The notes under the pieces: generated by a model | Seen by the model: only the letters and a program-made list of their open reading frames with translations | Database searches by the model: none | What the model was told of the DNA's origin: nothing | In this document: positions 33,033-48,285 of the stretch, piece after piece | How the letters are laid out: every line of letters begins with the position of its first letter | Position numbering within the stretch: position 1 is the stretch's first letter | Assembly: GCA_001792895.1 (NCBI GenBank) | Contig: MARA01000023.1 | Location: forward strand, 558,001 to 622,000 | Source of the DNA: Lentinus brumalis | Lineage: Eukaryota; Basidiomycota; Agaricomycetes; Polyporales; Polyporaceae | DNA length: 64,000 nt | Reading direction: 5' to 3' | Program-made: the position numbers and the translations under genes

Positions 33033-36000
33033 CCGTCAGCTGCGGTTCGAGGTGCCAGGAAGCTACCGGGCGACGGTGCGCAGCGGCAACAAGTGCGCCC
33101 AGGCGGGCCACAGTCTTCGAATCCATCGTATACATCGTTAGCGTGTTCATACCAACCGTACAGCACTCTGCTCACCGTCAATAGAGCCCGGTAGAGCGAC
33201 TTGATTGCCTGCCCTCTGTGAATCTTGCGTGAATCGTCTCTGTTCGAGCCTAGCAGAAAGGTCAGACCGTGCATCGAGCGATAACAAAAGTGAGAACTCA
33301 CAACAACGAGGTCGACGTCGACGTTGCAGAACGTCGCTGAGAAGTGCGCCGCAGATCTCGCGACTCGCCCGACGGTTGGGCGCCTACCAAAGGCGGGCGA
33401 TCGAGATGGCAAGCCCGCGTCGCGTCCATCTTGAACGTCGCCCTCGCTCTCTCCTTCCACCGCCATCCCCTTGCCACGAGTGTTCTCCGCCGCCGTCGTC
33501 TGCGAGCAAGACGTCGCACCCGACAGCCACAGCCACAACTTGAAGCTTCAGCTGCATCACGTCAAGCTGTCCGCCAGAGAAGGTGAGTTGTATGCGCGGC
33601 GACATAGACGACAACGGAACGTACCTGTCTGCCCTACACAGTCGCTCGCAGTTACCTCGGCGGTCCTGGTTGAGTCGTCTGGTTGCTGCTGCTATCGCCC
33701 AGCAGGCCGGACTGCCGCGGGTCTCAGCTGCATGGTGCGGTCTTCGACCAGGTGCGTGAGAACGACCTACAAGTGCCAGCAGGTAAGTCAAGGTTCCGCG
33801 ATCTCCTACCGAAAGAATTTTACCTTTGGCGTGACTCGAGGACTTTGACGGTGTGTCGGACTCGGACAGTCTGTCCAGCTTGAGCTGCAAGAGGCTCGCG
33901 GGCCGCGGCGAGCTGAGACTGCGAACAGACAGTAGGTCTCCTCAGCCACTGCACATGCCGGCGGACAACGCGGAAGAAGTAGCTCACCTACTTGTTTCCC
34001 TTGCGTCTTGATGTGCTGCATGCGCAGGTGAGGCGGAGATGCTGCGTATCTAACCCTCTAGAAGCTCCGAGTCAGACACTCGGAAGCCATGCTGCACCGC
34101 GAGCAATCCGAGTATGTACCTGAGGCCTGACTGCGCGAGCGACGCTCCTGCGCATGATTTCTGTCTTTGTTCTTGACCGAATACTTCTCGTGGCATGCGC
34201 AAGGCTTGCGTCGAACCTGCCGCGACCTCTGCATCTGCAACGCGTTACGTCACGCTGCTGAATAGGGTAAGTCGCGTGGTGGCTGAGCAACTTCGAAGTT
34301 CGAACTTGGCACGAACCTTTTGCGAACCCTCGTCTCCCGCACTGCGTCCTGTTGCACGCCTTCGAAGAGCCTCGGACCCCTGCGCAATATGGTACCTACT
34401 GCTATACGATCGCGGTCAGTTTGTCTCGACGATAGCAGAGGGCTCAGGTACGTACTATCGTGGCAGGAATATGCCGGGCGGCCGCCTCCAGCATCTCGAG
34501 CATGGACGCGGTGGTCGACAAGGTCGAGCTTGAGATGCACCGTGAGTACTATCACACGTGCCTCGGATAGACGCGGTACGTAAGGCAGTGGATGGAAGAG
34601 ACCCAGGAAGAGCCATCTGATGATACTGTTAGTATCAGCGAGAGCTGACGAACTCCGATTCCGTAGATACACACCTCCTGTGCCCGGGCAGCGGCTGGTG
34701 CTGCGGCGCTGACTGCCAGCGCCGCAGCCGCGATGTTGAGGACGTCACTCGATCTTCTGAATGGAATTTGTGACATGCTGCGCTTGACATGCGGCCTGTG
34801 CTGCTTCGTGGTTAGGTGAGCACGCCACTTTCCATCCTCGAACCCGTGACAGAGCGTACCTTGCATCCTCATCCTGCCAGGGCGAAGATCTTGCAGCCTA
34901 TGGAGGTTCGCATGCAAGACAACCACTTATCACGGTTTCGTGACAGCGCATGCCTAGGGGACGTCCAACCCAAGTCAGTTCCAGTTCGATCGCGACGAGG
35001 TCGTCATCAACAGGCCTACAAGCTCGATGTGCTGCCTCTGACCCTCATGTATACCATCTCTTGCCTAGGTCTTCGCCCGCAATTTGTTCGGCGGAACGAA
35101 CCGCTGTCAAACTGGAATGTACAAGCATGAGCGACACGTTGTCCATGCGTCTCCATCAGGTTCAGGTGCGTTAAGGATGGGACCATGATCTCACCTGCGT
35201 AGGGGATGTCTTCGTGATTCCCTGAACTCGAGGGACGGCATCGAGCTGGAGTCTGGAGGGCAGGGATGGCGAGGATATGTGGGAGCAGGTGGGAGCAGGG
35301 GATAGGGAACAGGAAGGTCTGAAGAAGCCCCGCTGTGCTTCCTGCATGTTCTGATTATAGTCGGGAGGTAAACAGCATGTCGTAGAGTAAGGATCAAATA
35401 CAAGCTGGATCTCAACGGAGTAAGCGGAGTGCGAAGTCAGATTTGGATAGCGCAGCACAACCCTCCGTGGACTTGAACGTGCATCGGAATATTCCTCTGC
35501 TGCCGGGAGAGAGGTTTTGCGGTAAGCGGGATGCTTCTGAGCATCGTGCGGTATGCGCAGCCTGACGGAGCGCTGCACGAAGCTTCCTGAAATTTTGATG
35601 GGAGTCAGGAACACGCAATCTGTGAATGCCTGTATGACTCTTTCGCTCCTCTGTGTAGAGTACAGACATACTGCAGCTCTGATATATTGTGTTCCTGTGG
35701 CTAAAGACTCAAGAGTGTAGGACTTGAAACTGAATCAGGCCCGGGGCCCAGTGCAGGGTACTTAGAGGATACTAGGCCTGGCTGGATGAGGACACTGCGT
35801 GCCATCATGTTGCCACGGGCACGGGGACCTGGTCAAATTTGATTAGAACGGACGTAATTGCAAGAAGCTACTGATCGGCGAACACTGCCTGTGAACCTAG
35901 CATGCTGGGTCTCCGACGACCTGGCACCTCCGAGTCAATCATTGCAGAATTGAGTATGTCTCTGCGGGCTAACGTCACTGGGTTGCATCAGAGATAGCTC

Positions 36001-37564
36001 ATGACAATATGCAGGGATGGAGGCAGGCATGTCTGAGTTAATCCATGGGTTCGGACTAGGAAGGCTGAAGCTGCAGCTATCACGGCGACTACTTATCCAG
36101 GTTAGGACAGCTTTGACCGTCTTACGTGTGCGAAAAAGAGAGAGAATGTGATGAGGTCATGCCGGAGTAAGGGTCTGAATCACTCAGGCACTTATTCCGG
36201 CATGAGCGCGTACACGGGAACCTAGGGATTTTGCCCGAGTTCTCTCTCCTCTCAGCTCTCAGACAGCAGCCTGAGGGTACGGAGCAGATGACAAGCATAC
36301 TAGTAATGTATAGAGCTTGGAAATACCACATTATTCGTGCCAGGTATCGTCAAGCTGCGACTGGGCCGCTATATGGATGGAAAGCACTGGGCGACTTGCT
36401 GGGAAATCGGGCTCAAGTTGAATGGTGTATTGTGAAGTGGCAAGTAATGGTTAATGAGAAACTTACAGAACATATGCCGAGAATTGTGGGCTTATATGCT
36501 CCAGAAGGTCCATAAAGTGAGCCGTGAAGAGACGAACGACAGAAGGAGGCCAGAGAATGCACGTCGGGACACTCGGACGAGTTGCCAGAATGAGGTCATG
36601 AGCAAAAAAGGCAATGTAAGCGCTCTTGAAATCGCGGCCTTCTCCAAAAGCGCGCAGTCGCTGTGTGCTTGTTCTCCTACTTAACAGTTCCAAGCAAGTC
36701 CGTACGCCTTGGCAAAGGCTTACGTAAGTATTTGCTACCTACTACGAGGGCGCGTGAGCTGATAGGACACCTATGGCTCGCAGGATAGTGGCCAGTAATG
36801 CTACACTCAAATCCGGCAGCCCCGGGACACCCGCTCATTGATCGAGGGAGTATCGTCGATGTCCTGGCATTGTAGCATCAGTGTCTGTACTGAATCCCTA
36901 CTATTTCTCTCAATAGATACTCACAGGCCTGCGAACCCCCTTGAAATTGCGGGAAACTCTGCAAAACGCTTGCTTTCGAGGACCCTGTCCTCGTGCTTTC
37001 GTCTGCCGACTCTACGACAAAAATACGAGCCGCAGCGCGACCATCACATTCTTAGCGTCTACTGTACGTCAACACAACAGCTTCTCTCAGCCGAGACACC
37101 TTCGCCGTCTGGAATCACACTAGTCGCTCTGTTCCGTCTCGACAACCTGCAGCCTCGCCCACCCCTCGCCCACCCTCGCCGTGTCGCGCTCTGGTTGGAC
37201 GATAGCCTCGCACGCATTCCATCGTGCGAACCTTTGCCAGTCAACAAGTTAAGGTTCTGCAGCCCGTGACATGGCCAGCACTTGTATAAGTACCCCGCCA
37301 TCTCGACGCCGGCCTCCTGCGCACTCCGTACCCCTGCCCGTACTTTGACCCGCATCCTCCCCCATAATTACTACGTCTCACACCATGCCCTGTACCCCGT
37401 CCTTCGTGTTATCCTTGGGCCAGACGTCTTTTCTTTGTTGTCCACCCATTCAATCATATTCCTTGTTCACCTGCATCACCATTGGCAGTATGTCGGTCGT
37501 GGTATCTTTATGTCTCATGTCGAGTTCGTCATTACATCTGACCTGACTCACACTTCATATCTCC

Positions 37565-38329
37565 ATGTTTCCTGCTGTAATCTCTTCTCTTCTATCTGCC
37601 TACCTCCCATTCTTCTTCCGTACATGTGTCTTTCTGTTCCCCCGTACTCAGGATGGTCCATCTGCATGTTCTCGTCTCGCAACTCCAGGTATACTTATCT
37701 CTGACTCTTCTATCATCTCGTCAACTCATGTACCACTTCTCTCTCAGCTCGTTACTGCCACAGGCTCTCGACATGGTCACGATCCAGGTAAGTCTTCGAG
37801 CATACCAATCTATGCTCAACGTCGTCTCTTGTACTGACTATCCTCGTCTCGACAGGACTGATTCTACTCTCTACTCGCACATCGAGGTATGGAATCTCAC
37901 CTCATTGTACTGTTGCCTTCGCTGATTACTCTCTCACTTCATGTAGTTCTCGTCTCGTATGTATTATGGCCCTCAAGCTGCTGCATACTATTGCAAGGTA
38001 AGCGCGACACGACTCGTCCCGAACTCCCGCTTCACGCGACTGATTCTCATCTTGGACCTACAGGCAGTACCACTGTCTGCGGCCAACCTACTCATCATGT
38101 CGCACGTCCAGACAACAAGCGTGCGCGTACGACTCGTGCATCCGGTCTGCAGCGCCGCGAAGGCGGGCTCGGACACTTCGGGCTCAGCTGCGAGTAATTT
38201 GGTATGTCCCTCGCATCTCTCAGATTCATGAACTCACGGCGTCGCTTGCAGACGGTACGTACAAAGAGTCGCGGGAGACCGCGGTCCAAGGTTCGAAGTC
38301 GAGGTCCGGCAAGCAGTTACTTGCTGTGA
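37565..38329 (+). other. candidate intron-rich transcription unit, unit 3
   Basis: Same sequence as 16127-16891, with the same splice sites and the same 153-codon spliced frame. Confidence 0.3.
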
Positions 38330-39911
38330 GCAAGAGTAAGTCCGCGTTCCTTCGACCTTGGGTTCAATTACTGACATCTACTCGCCGTCATTCAGGCCCT
38401 CAACGTGTATTCGCGGGTCAATAGTACCTCAGGTAAGCCATTCGGGTCGTGCACAAGCTGTCAAGGACTGTAGCTGACTCCCGGGTCTCTGTATTCGCAG
38501 CTCAGGAAGGGCAGCGGCGACCATGCGACCGCGGAGTAAGTTGCTAATCCCTCGCACTGATAGTCCAGTCATTCACACCCGTCTCGGAGCAGCGCACTAC
38601 ATCGCACTTGCAGAGGAGCCGAAGTCTCAGGTAAGCGGGCTTATTCCATACACACGCATCTTGCAAGAGACTGACTCTTTGCGAGGCTCCCGCTTGTTAC
38701 TTTGCGCCGACACCCATGCAATCCCGGACGGCAGGAGATAAGTATCACAGAGGTAACTACGTACTGTACATTGCGGTGGTACGCGTCTGGTTCGTCGTGT
38801 CCGTCCGGCATGGCTGGAATAGCGGCGCGGACATGGGCCGCGCTGCCGTCCGAGCCTCCCGCACACCCTCCCGTCTGCGTCTGCCGCGACCTCCGTGCTC
38901 CCACGCATCCGACGCGTCGTCTCGTCTCGCCTTGCGCCTTGCGCCATGCGCATCGCGGCATCGGTCGGCGGTCTTGGAGAGCACCACGGGTGCTCTCCCT
39001 GAACGCCCGAGTGGCCGGTCTTCTTCATAGCGTCACGAGGCGCAGCTTTCTTGGTCTTGAGCCCGTTCAGAGCCCTTGTGCGTCGCATCGAGCTACGAGA
39101 GGGCGGCTTGTGACGTCCGACCGGCCGCTAGTGCCCGCGAGGTCGATCTTGAGAACTCGCCCGTTCAGGACAACTGGCACGCACGCACGTAGTCTCAAGG
39201 ACTTACACGTGCGCTGCGAAGCGGTTGCGCCGCCGTCTGGTCTGGTATCCGCCCGGGAGAACGACGGCATGTCGGCGGCCGCGAGATGGTGTTCATGTTG
39301 GAGACTGTTTTGCTGACCGGCTCGGAGCCGCGCGGGAGGCATCTGCTTCGATGCGGAAGCGTCACCGTACAGAGTCTCGTCAGCCAGCGTGCAGAGGCCA
39401 CACAGACAGCGACGCACCGGGTCAGGGAGGCAGTGGACACACAGCGCACGAGAATGTGGCTGCAGCGTCGTGCGGAAGCCTCTTTCAGCACGTGGTGTGT
39501 GTGTGGGTGCTGGGAGGTGCGTTCGTTCACCGCGGGTGGCTGTGGTTCGAGTGCGACAGGGTGTCGGCCCCGCGAGTTGAGCTTCCCATTGCCCGCGATC
39601 CAGAGCGCGTCGTGTGCCGCAGAGCCCTCAGCCGTGCTCGCCTGAACGCCCCGGGACCGGTCGAACTTGTTGCGGCGGCTGACGAGGCCGGGCTCGCAAG
39701 TTCGTTCCGGACCCTCTCCCGGACACCCGCCCGACGAGCGGATTTTCAGACCCGTCCTGGCGGCGTGAGACCGGGTTGCACACGGGCTGTCCGACTCACA
39801 TGAGCGTCCTGAAGTTGTTTCGCGCCGTTCGGGGACGGGTTGCGGGCGGGAGAGCCGGGACGAGCGGTCGGGCGGCGAGAATGCAATGAAAATCGCTCTT
39901 CGAAGCGATTT

Positions 39912-40899
39912 TCAGACCGGCTCAGATCGCAGCGCAGGTTGGGGTGCTGCAAGAGACTGGTTCGTGCGTTCGGAGGACACCGTGTTTGGCGCGAGAGGGG
40001 GCGGGGTGCTGGAGATATGGCCCCTCTGGTGTCGGGCCGAACCTGCGAGCACGACCGAACGATCGGGTTCCAGGACTCCTCTGGCGGCGCGAACCCGGGT
40101 CGTGCACAGTCGGTGCGACTGGCTGCGACGGTCGGAAGCTGTTTCGCGCCGTTTGGGGACGATTTGCGGGCGGGAGAGCCGGGACGAGCGGGCGGGCGGC
40201 GAGAGTGCAATGAAAATCGCTCCGAAGAGCGATTTTCGCACCGCCGCGGATTCAGGTGTGGCTGCGAACGCTGACGGAGAGCGTTCAGCGTAGTCTATCA
40301 GTGTCGGCTTTAGACCGATAGCGTGCGGGTGGGAGGAGTTATCATCGATCTTGTGTCGGGCCGAGCCCGCGAGAAGAGGTCGGGGATGGTCGTCCAGAGC
40401 GTCGGCCGTAAGCATTCGAGGCTGCTTGTCTTGTTTACGTCGAGTCCGCGGCGTTCGAGAGTGTCGTCGAGGAGGCAGGGCGGCGGGGCAAGCCTGGAGT
40501 CCGCGGCACTGTCTGGGGTATTGCGAGGGCAGCAGTTGATGATCCGCGACGAGACGAGTATGGGCCGACCCCGGGCACCTGTCGCGTCCGGTGTGAGGTG
40601 ACTGCGATGTGTTCTCGGCGTGTGACGGGCGAATGTGTCGACTGGTGGCAGAAACGCCGTTCTGCACGCAGTCAATGGCGTCGGGCGGGCGCGCAAGAAG
40701 TTGGATCTGTTGAGGGCGGCTCGTGAGTGTCAGAGTAAGACACATAAGACGTGCTGGGACGTACCTGGCGAGAAGGAACACGGCCGGAGTGCGGGCGGCA
40801 GAGAAGAGGGATGTGCGGCACAAGAGCGCGTCGGGCGAGCGATTGTGACGGACGCGGGAGGTTCACAAGGTCAAAATAAGGCGGTTCTTGGAGTGTCAT
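39912..40899 (-). other. candidate two-exon minus-strand ORF, unit 3
   Basis: Same sequence and spliced frame as 18474-19461. Confidence 0.2.
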
Positions 40900-41451
40900 C
40901 GTGTGAGACGAAGAAGGGGCGAAGGGAGGAAGGCGAGTACGGAACGGCGCAAGGCTTGGCAGACATACTCACATGGGTCGCGCGGAGACACTCTACGAGC
41001 GGAGGAGGGGAAACACCCGAGGGACGGTGTGTTGGGACGGAAGCAATATATTTGTGCTCGTTGCACGGCGTACATGACCATATCTCTCTACAACTCGTCG
41101 AGCGTGCCATGCGGGAGTGCGGCGGTGGGACACAAGCCTGGGGCGGGACACAGCCATGGAGCAGCGCAAGGACTTGCAGCGGCGGACGAGGGCCAGGGGA
41201 GAAGCAAGTGCGAGTGCGAGCAGTACCAGTGCAGAGAGGAGTGCGAGCAGAGAGCGACGACGGAGAGCGTGCGTGCAGAGAGCGTCGGGAGCAGCCACAG
41301 CTCGCTCAGTGGCCGGGAGAATGGACGCGCGGGGAAAACAAGAGACAACAACGCGCGACGCGCCTCGCACGTTCTCTCCGCCTCCCGCCTCGACCACGGA
41401 CCCCCTCTGCTCGCTGCTCGCCGCCCGCTGCTCGTCGTATCTTCGCCCGTC

Positions 41452-43752
41452 ATGGTCGCCCAGACGCGCACGGCGGGGCAGCCGTCCCCAAAGAAACTCC
41501 GTTTCCGCGACAAGCTCGTCGGCAAGGGCCTCACCACCGACGCCCTCCAGAAGAAACTCAAGCAGCTCCACCAGGAGCTCGCCGAGATGGACCAGGAGCA
41601 CGTCGACGTCCCCTCCCTCAACGCCATCCGCAAAGACCTCATCAGCACCTCCATCCTCCTCCACAAGGACCGCGGCGTCAAGGCATACGCCGCGTGCTGC
41701 CTCGCCGACCTCCTCAGACTATATGCGCCGGACGCGCCCTACAACCAGAACGAGCTCCGCGACATCTTCCAGTTCTTCTTCAGGCAGCTCTCGACGGGCC
41801 TTAAGGGCGCGGACTCGGCGTACTACAATGAATACTTCCACCTCCTCGAGTCGCTCTCGACCGTCAAGAGTGTGGTTCTCGTCTGTGACCTTCCCAACGG
41901 CGACGAACTCATGGTCGACATTTTTCGCGACTTCTTTGGCCTCGTGCGACGCGACCTCCCGAAGAAGATCGAGCTCTTCATGGCCGACATTCTCATCGCG
42001 CTCATTGACGAGTGCCAGAGCCTCCCATCCGAGGTGCTGGAAACCATCATGGCCCAGTTCACAGACAAGAACGCGGTACGTCCCCCTTAATCTTGCGACC
42101 ATTCACCACGCTCCGACACGGCTTCTCCTTCCTGGTCACGAACCAATACCTCTGCGCGACTTACGGTGGTGATGTTCGCGGCCCTTGCACGGGTGGTTAG
42201 TTGGCGTGTCGCGTCGACTTGGGTCCAGATAGACTAGGCGACGTGGTCCGAGGCTTGACGCAAGAAACGCGTCTTGCGTGGTCGCGCTCGGAGAGCACCT
42301 GTCGATGAGCAGTCTGACCACCGTCGGACCAAGCCAGCCAGCCTGGTCGATTGCCAGGGAGGCGGTTGCGCCAGGGACTCCGATGTTGCCCTTACTGGTA
42401 TCTCGATGTTATCACTTCAGATTGCGCCGTCTTCTAGCTACTCCACGTGCAGGCTCCCGCCAATTGTCGACGACGGACCTTGAGTGCGCTGCCATTCAGT
42501 GGCCCGAGCGTCTTGCTGGCCATCTGCTCAGTTTCTATGTGATTTAATGCGCAGCGAGGTTCAGGGATCAAGTTGTACTGACGCATATATGCAGAAAATG
42601 GATCAACCTTCCTACCGGCTTGCGGTCCAGGTCTGCAATGCGACCGCAGACAAGCTCCAGCGACACGTCTGCCAGTACTTCACCGACGTCATCGTGGACC
42701 GCGCACGAGAAGAGGATTTCGACGAGGTCAAGACAGCACACGACCTCATCCAGCAGCTGAACCGCGCATGTCCATCCCTCCTGCACAATGTCGTGCCACA
42801 GCTCGAAGAAGAACTGCACGTTGAGCAGATTCAGCTCCGTCTCATGGCGACGCAGACTCTGGGCGAAATGTACGCAGACAAGCACGGGATGGAGCTCGTG
42901 CAGAAGTATCCAACGACGTGGACTCAGTGGCTCGGGCGCAAGAACGACAAGAACGCAACAGTCCGGTTGACGTGGGCGGAGACGATGAAGGGCGTGGTCG
43001 TGAACTTGCCAGAGATGCGTAAGGAGGTCGAGGGAGGGTCCGCGACTACGCACCGGCTGCAGACGGACCGGCGGGGCGACGGGGCGAGCGGGGCGGGTGC
43101 CATCCTGTTGCAGCGAGAAAGCGAAACTCAGGGAGATCCGTGGGCAGGAGCGGTGGGGGGAGGGATACGTGGGCGGGGAGGTGGGGAGGGAGGTGGGGAG
43201 GACGGCGAGATGGGATTGGCGCCCGGGAGGAGGGCACTCTACTCGCAGTTGCAGGGGACGGCTCTATTCGTGTACACTACAGACAGACAATATATCTCGT
43301 GCCTACTCTGCGACCCGCCCGACTCCTCGCCACGCCGCACAACCAACAGCCCCGAGCCTTGCACTGAGACTCGGTACTCCACGCCGCACTGGTCTCCCGA
43401 CGCGCAGGTCAGCCGCGGACAGGCAGGACACGAGCTCTCGCCGCTACCAGCTTATCCGCCCGCGAGCGAAGATCTCTTGTCCGGGCAGACTGCCCACTCA
43501 TGCGCACGACGCAAATGGCCGCCGGCGTCCAGTCCTGCCACACACACGAACACTCAGCGTCCCGAGCCTGGTTCTCACAGCACCCCGGACGCGACCCGCG
43601 CCGTTCGCCGCGCCGTCGACGGGCGAGGAGTCGCCGGGAATTGGCCCAGAGAGACTACGGGCATGAGATGCCAGATGCCGGGGATACCGAAGGAACCACG
43701 GGTCGACGCTCGCCGGACCCTCGCGTGGAGGACCTGCCGGCGTGCCAGATAG
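41452..43752 (+). CDS. PDS5: Pds5 N-terminal fragment with chimeric end, copy 4
   Basis: Exon 1 is 41452-42075, the intron 42076-42594, exon 2 starts at 42595. Pds5 likeness ends near 43032 and the stop is at 43750-43752. The sequence appears identical to copy 2. Confidence 0.88.
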
Positions 43753-46700
43753 CCGTCAGCTGCGGTTCGAGGTGCCAGGAAGCTACCGGGCGACGGTGCG
43801 CAGCGGCAACAAGTGCGCCCAGGCGGGCCACAGTCTTCGAATCCATCGTATACATCGTTAGCGTGTTCATACCAACCGTACAGCACTCTGCTCACCGTCA
43901 ATAGAGCCCGGTAGAGCGACTTGATTGCCTGCCCTCTGTGAATCTTGCGTGAATCGTCTCTGTTCGAGCCTAGCAGAAAGGTCAGACCGTGCATCGAGCG
44001 ATAACAAAAGTGAGAACTCACAACAACGAGGTCGACGTCGACGTTGCAGAACGTCGCTGAGAAGTGCGCCGCAGATCTCGCGACTCGCCCGACGGTTGGG
44101 CGCCTACCAAAGGCGGGCGATCGAGATGGCAAGCCCGCGTCGCGTCCATCTTGAACGTCGCCCTCGCTCTCTCCTTCCACCGCCATCCCCTTGCCACGAG
44201 TGTTCTCCGCCGCCGTCGTCTGCGAGCAAGACGTCGCACCCGACAGCCACAGCCACAACTTGAAGCTTCAGCTGCATCACGTCAAGCTGTCCGCCAGAGA
44301 AGGTGAGTTGTATGCGCGGCGACATAGACGACAACGGAACGTACCTGTCTGCCCTACACAGTCGCTCGCAGTTACCTCGGCGGTCCTGGTTGAGTCGTCT
44401 GGTTGCTGCTGCTATCGCCCAGCAGGCCGGACTGCCGCGGGTCTCAGCTGCATGGTGCGGTCTTCGACCAGGTGCGTGAGAACGACCTACAAGTGCCAGC
44501 AGGTAAGTCAAGGTTCCGCGATCTCCTACCGAAAGAATTTTACCTTTGGCGTGACTCGAGGACTTTGACGGTGTGTCGGACTCGGACAGTCTGTCCAGCT
44601 TGAGCTGCAAGAGGCTCGCGGGCCGCGGCGAGCTGAGACTGCGAACAGACAGTAGGTCTCCTCAGCCACTGCACATGCCGGCGGACAACGCGGAAGAAGT
44701 AGCTCACCTACTTGTTTCCCTTGCGTCTTGATGTGCTGCATGCGCAGGTGAGGCGGAGATGCTGCGTATCTAACCCTCTAGAAGCTCCGAGTCAGACACT
44801 CGGAAGCCATGCTGCACCGCGAGCAATCCGAGTATGTACCTGAGGCCTGACTGCGCGAGCGACGCTCCTGCGCATGATTTCTGTCTTTGTTCTTGACCGA
44901 ATACTTCTCGTGGCATGCGCAAGGCTTGCGTCGAACCTGCCGCGACCTCTGCATCTGCAACGCGTTACGTCACGCTGCTGAATAGGGTAAGTCGCGTGGT
45001 GGCTGAGCAACTTCGAAGTTCGAACTTGGCACGAACCTTTTGCGAACCCTCGTCTCCCGCACTGCGTCCTGTTGCACGCCTTCGAAGAGCCTCGGACCCC
45101 TGCGCAATATGGTACCTACTGCTATACGATCGCGGTCAGTTTGTCTCGACGATAGCAGAGGGCTCAGGTACGTACTATCGTGGCAGGAATATGCCGGGCG
45201 GCCGCCTCCAGCATCTCGAGCATGGACGCGGTGGTCGACAAGGTCGAGCTTGAGATGCACCGTGAGTACTATCACACGTGCCTCGGATAGACGCGGTACG
45301 TAAGGCAGTGGATGGAAGAGACCCAGGAAGAGCCATCTGATGATACTGTTAGTATCAGCGAGAGCTGACGAACTCCGATTCCGTAGATACACACCTCCTG
45401 TGCCCGGGCAGCGGCTGGTGCTGCGGCGCTGACTGCCAGCGCCGCAGCCGCGATGTTGAGGACGTCACTCGATCTTCTGAATGGAATTTGTGACATGCTG
45501 CGCTTGACATGCGGCCTGTGCTGCTTCGTGGTTAGGTGAGCACGCCACTTTCCATCCTCGAACCCGTGACAGAGCGTACCTTGCATCCTCATCCTGCCAG
45601 GGCGAAGATCTTGCAGCCTATGGAGGTTCGCATGCAAGACAACCACTTATCACGGTTTCGTGACAGCGCATGCCTAGGGGACGTCCAACCCAAGTCAGTT
45701 CCAGTTCGATCGCGACGAGGTCGTCATCAACAGGCCTACAAGCTCGATGTGCTGCCTCTGACCCTCATGTATACCATCTCTTGCCTAGGTCTTCGCCCGC
45801 AATTTGTTCGGCGGAACGAACCGCTGTCAAACTGGAATGTACAAGCATGAGCGACACGTTGTCCATGCGTCTCCATCAGGTTCAGGTGCGTTAAGGATGG
45901 GACCATGATCTCACCTGCGTAGGGGATGTCTTCGTGATTCCCTGAACTCGAGGGACGGCATCGAGCTGGAGTCTGGAGGGCAGGGATGGCGAGGATATGT
46001 GGGAGCAGGTGGGAGCAGGGGATAGGGAACAGGAAGGTCTGAAGAAGCCCCGCTGTTGCTTCCTGCATGTTCTGATTATAGTCGGGAGGTAAACAGCATG
46101 TCGTAGAGTAAGGATCAAATACAAGCTGGATCTCAACGGAGTAAGCGGAGTGCGAAGTCAGATTTGGATAGCGCAGCACAACCCTCCGTGGACTTGAACG
46201 TGCATCGGAATATTCCTCTGCTGCCGGGAGAGAGGTTTTGCGGTAAGCGGGATGCTTCTGAGCATCGTGCGGTATGCGCAGCCTGACGGAGCGCTGCACG
46301 AAGCTTCCTGAAATTTTGATGGGAGTCAGGAACACGCAATCTGTGAATGCCTGTATGACTCTTTCGCTCCTCTGTGTAGAGTACAGACATACTGCAGCTC
46401 TGATATATTGTGTTCCTGTGGCTAAAGACTCAAGAGTGTAGGACTTGAAACTGAATCAGGCCCGGGGCCCAGTGCAGGGTACTTAGAGGATACTAGGCCT
46501 GGCTGGATGAGGACACTGCGTGCCATCATGTTGCCACGGGCACGGGGACCTGGTCAAATTTGATTAGAACGGACGTAATTGCAAGAAGCTACTGATCGGC
46601 GAACACTGCCTGTGAACCTAGCATGCTGGGTCTCCGACGACCTGGCACCTCCGAGTCAATCATTGCAGAATTGAGTATGTCTCTGCGGGCTAACGTCACT

Positions 46701-48285
46701 GGGTTGCATCAGAGATAGCTCATGACAATATGCAGGGATGGAGGCAGGCATGTCTGAGTTAATCCATGGGTTCGGACTAGGAAGGCTGAAGCTGCAGCTA
46801 TCACGGCGACTACTTATCCAGGTTAGGACAGCTTTGACCGTCTTACGTGTGCGAAAAAGAGAGAGAATGTGATGAGGTCATGCCGGAGTAAGGGTCTGAA
46901 TCACTCAGGCACTTATTCCGGCATGAGCGCGTACACGGGAACCTAGGGATTTTGCCCGAGTTCTCTCTCCTCTCAGCTCTCAGACAGCAGCCTGAGGGTA
47001 CGGAGCAGATGACAAGCATACTAGTAATGTATAGAGCTTGGAAATACCACATTATTCGTGCCAGGTATCGTCAAGCTGCGACTGGGCCGCTATATGGATG
47101 GAAAGCACTGGGCGACTTGCTGGGAAATCGGGCTCAAGTTGAATGGTGTATTGTGAAGTGGCAAGTAATGGTTAATGAGAAACTTACAGAACATATGCCG
47201 AGAATTGTGGGCTTATATGCTCCAGAAGGTCCATAAAGTGAGCCGTGAAGAGACGAACGACAGAAGGAGGCCAGAGAATGCACGTCGGGACACTCGGACG
47301 AGTTGCCAGAATGAGGTCATGAGCAAAAAAGGCAATGTAAGCGCTCTTGAAATCGCGGCCTTCTCCAAAAGCGCGCAGTCGCTGTGTGCTTGTTCTCCTA
47401 CTTAACAGTTCCAAGCAAGTCCGTACGCCTTGGCAAAGGCTTACGTAAGTATTTGCTACCTACTACGAGGGCGCGTGAGCTGATAGGACACCTATGGCTC
47501 GCAGGATAGTGGCCAGTAATGCTACACTCAAATCCGGCAGCCCCGGGACACCCGCTCATTGATCGAGGGAGTATCGTCGATGTCCTGGCATTGTAGCATC
47601 AGTGTCTGTACTGAATCCCTACTATTTCTCTCAATAGATACTCACAGGCCTGCGAACCCCCTTGAAATTGCGGGAAACTCTGCAAAACGCTTGCTTTCGA
47701 GGACCCTGTCCTCGTGCTTTCGTCTGCCGACTCTACGACAAAAATACGAGCCGCAGCGCGACCATCACATTCTTAGCGTCTACTGTACGTCAACACAACA
47801 GCTTCTCTCAGCCGAGACACCTTCGCCGTCTGGAATCACACTAGTCGCTCTGTTCCGTCTCGACAACCTGCAGCCTCGCCCACCCCTCGCCCACCCTCGC
47901 CGTGTCGCGCTCTGGTTGGACGATAGCCTCGCACGCATTCCATCGTGCGAACCTTTGCCAGTCAACAAGTTAAGGTTCTGCAGCCCGTGACATGGCCAGC
48001 ACTTGTATAAGTACCCCGCCATCTCGACGCCGGCCTCCTGCGCACTCCGTACCCCTGCCCGTACTTTGACCCGCATCCTCCCCCATAATTACTACGTCTC
48101 ACACCATGCCCTGTACCCCGTCCTTCGTGTTATCCTTGGGCCAGACGTCTTTTCTTTGTTGTCCACCCATTCAATCATATTCCTTGTTCACCTGCATCAC
48201 CATTGGCAGTATGTCGGTCGTGGTATCTTTATGTCTCATGTCGAGTTCGTCATTACATCTGACCTGACTCACACTTCATATCTCC

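Larger units (their letters stand above)
30567..41286 (+). repeat. tandem unit 3 (10,720 bp)
   Basis: Head-to-tail copy. It differs from unit 2 at the two micro-sites only, as far as I can see: CTGTGCTTCC near 35336 and GCTTTGACC near 36111. Confidence 0.95.
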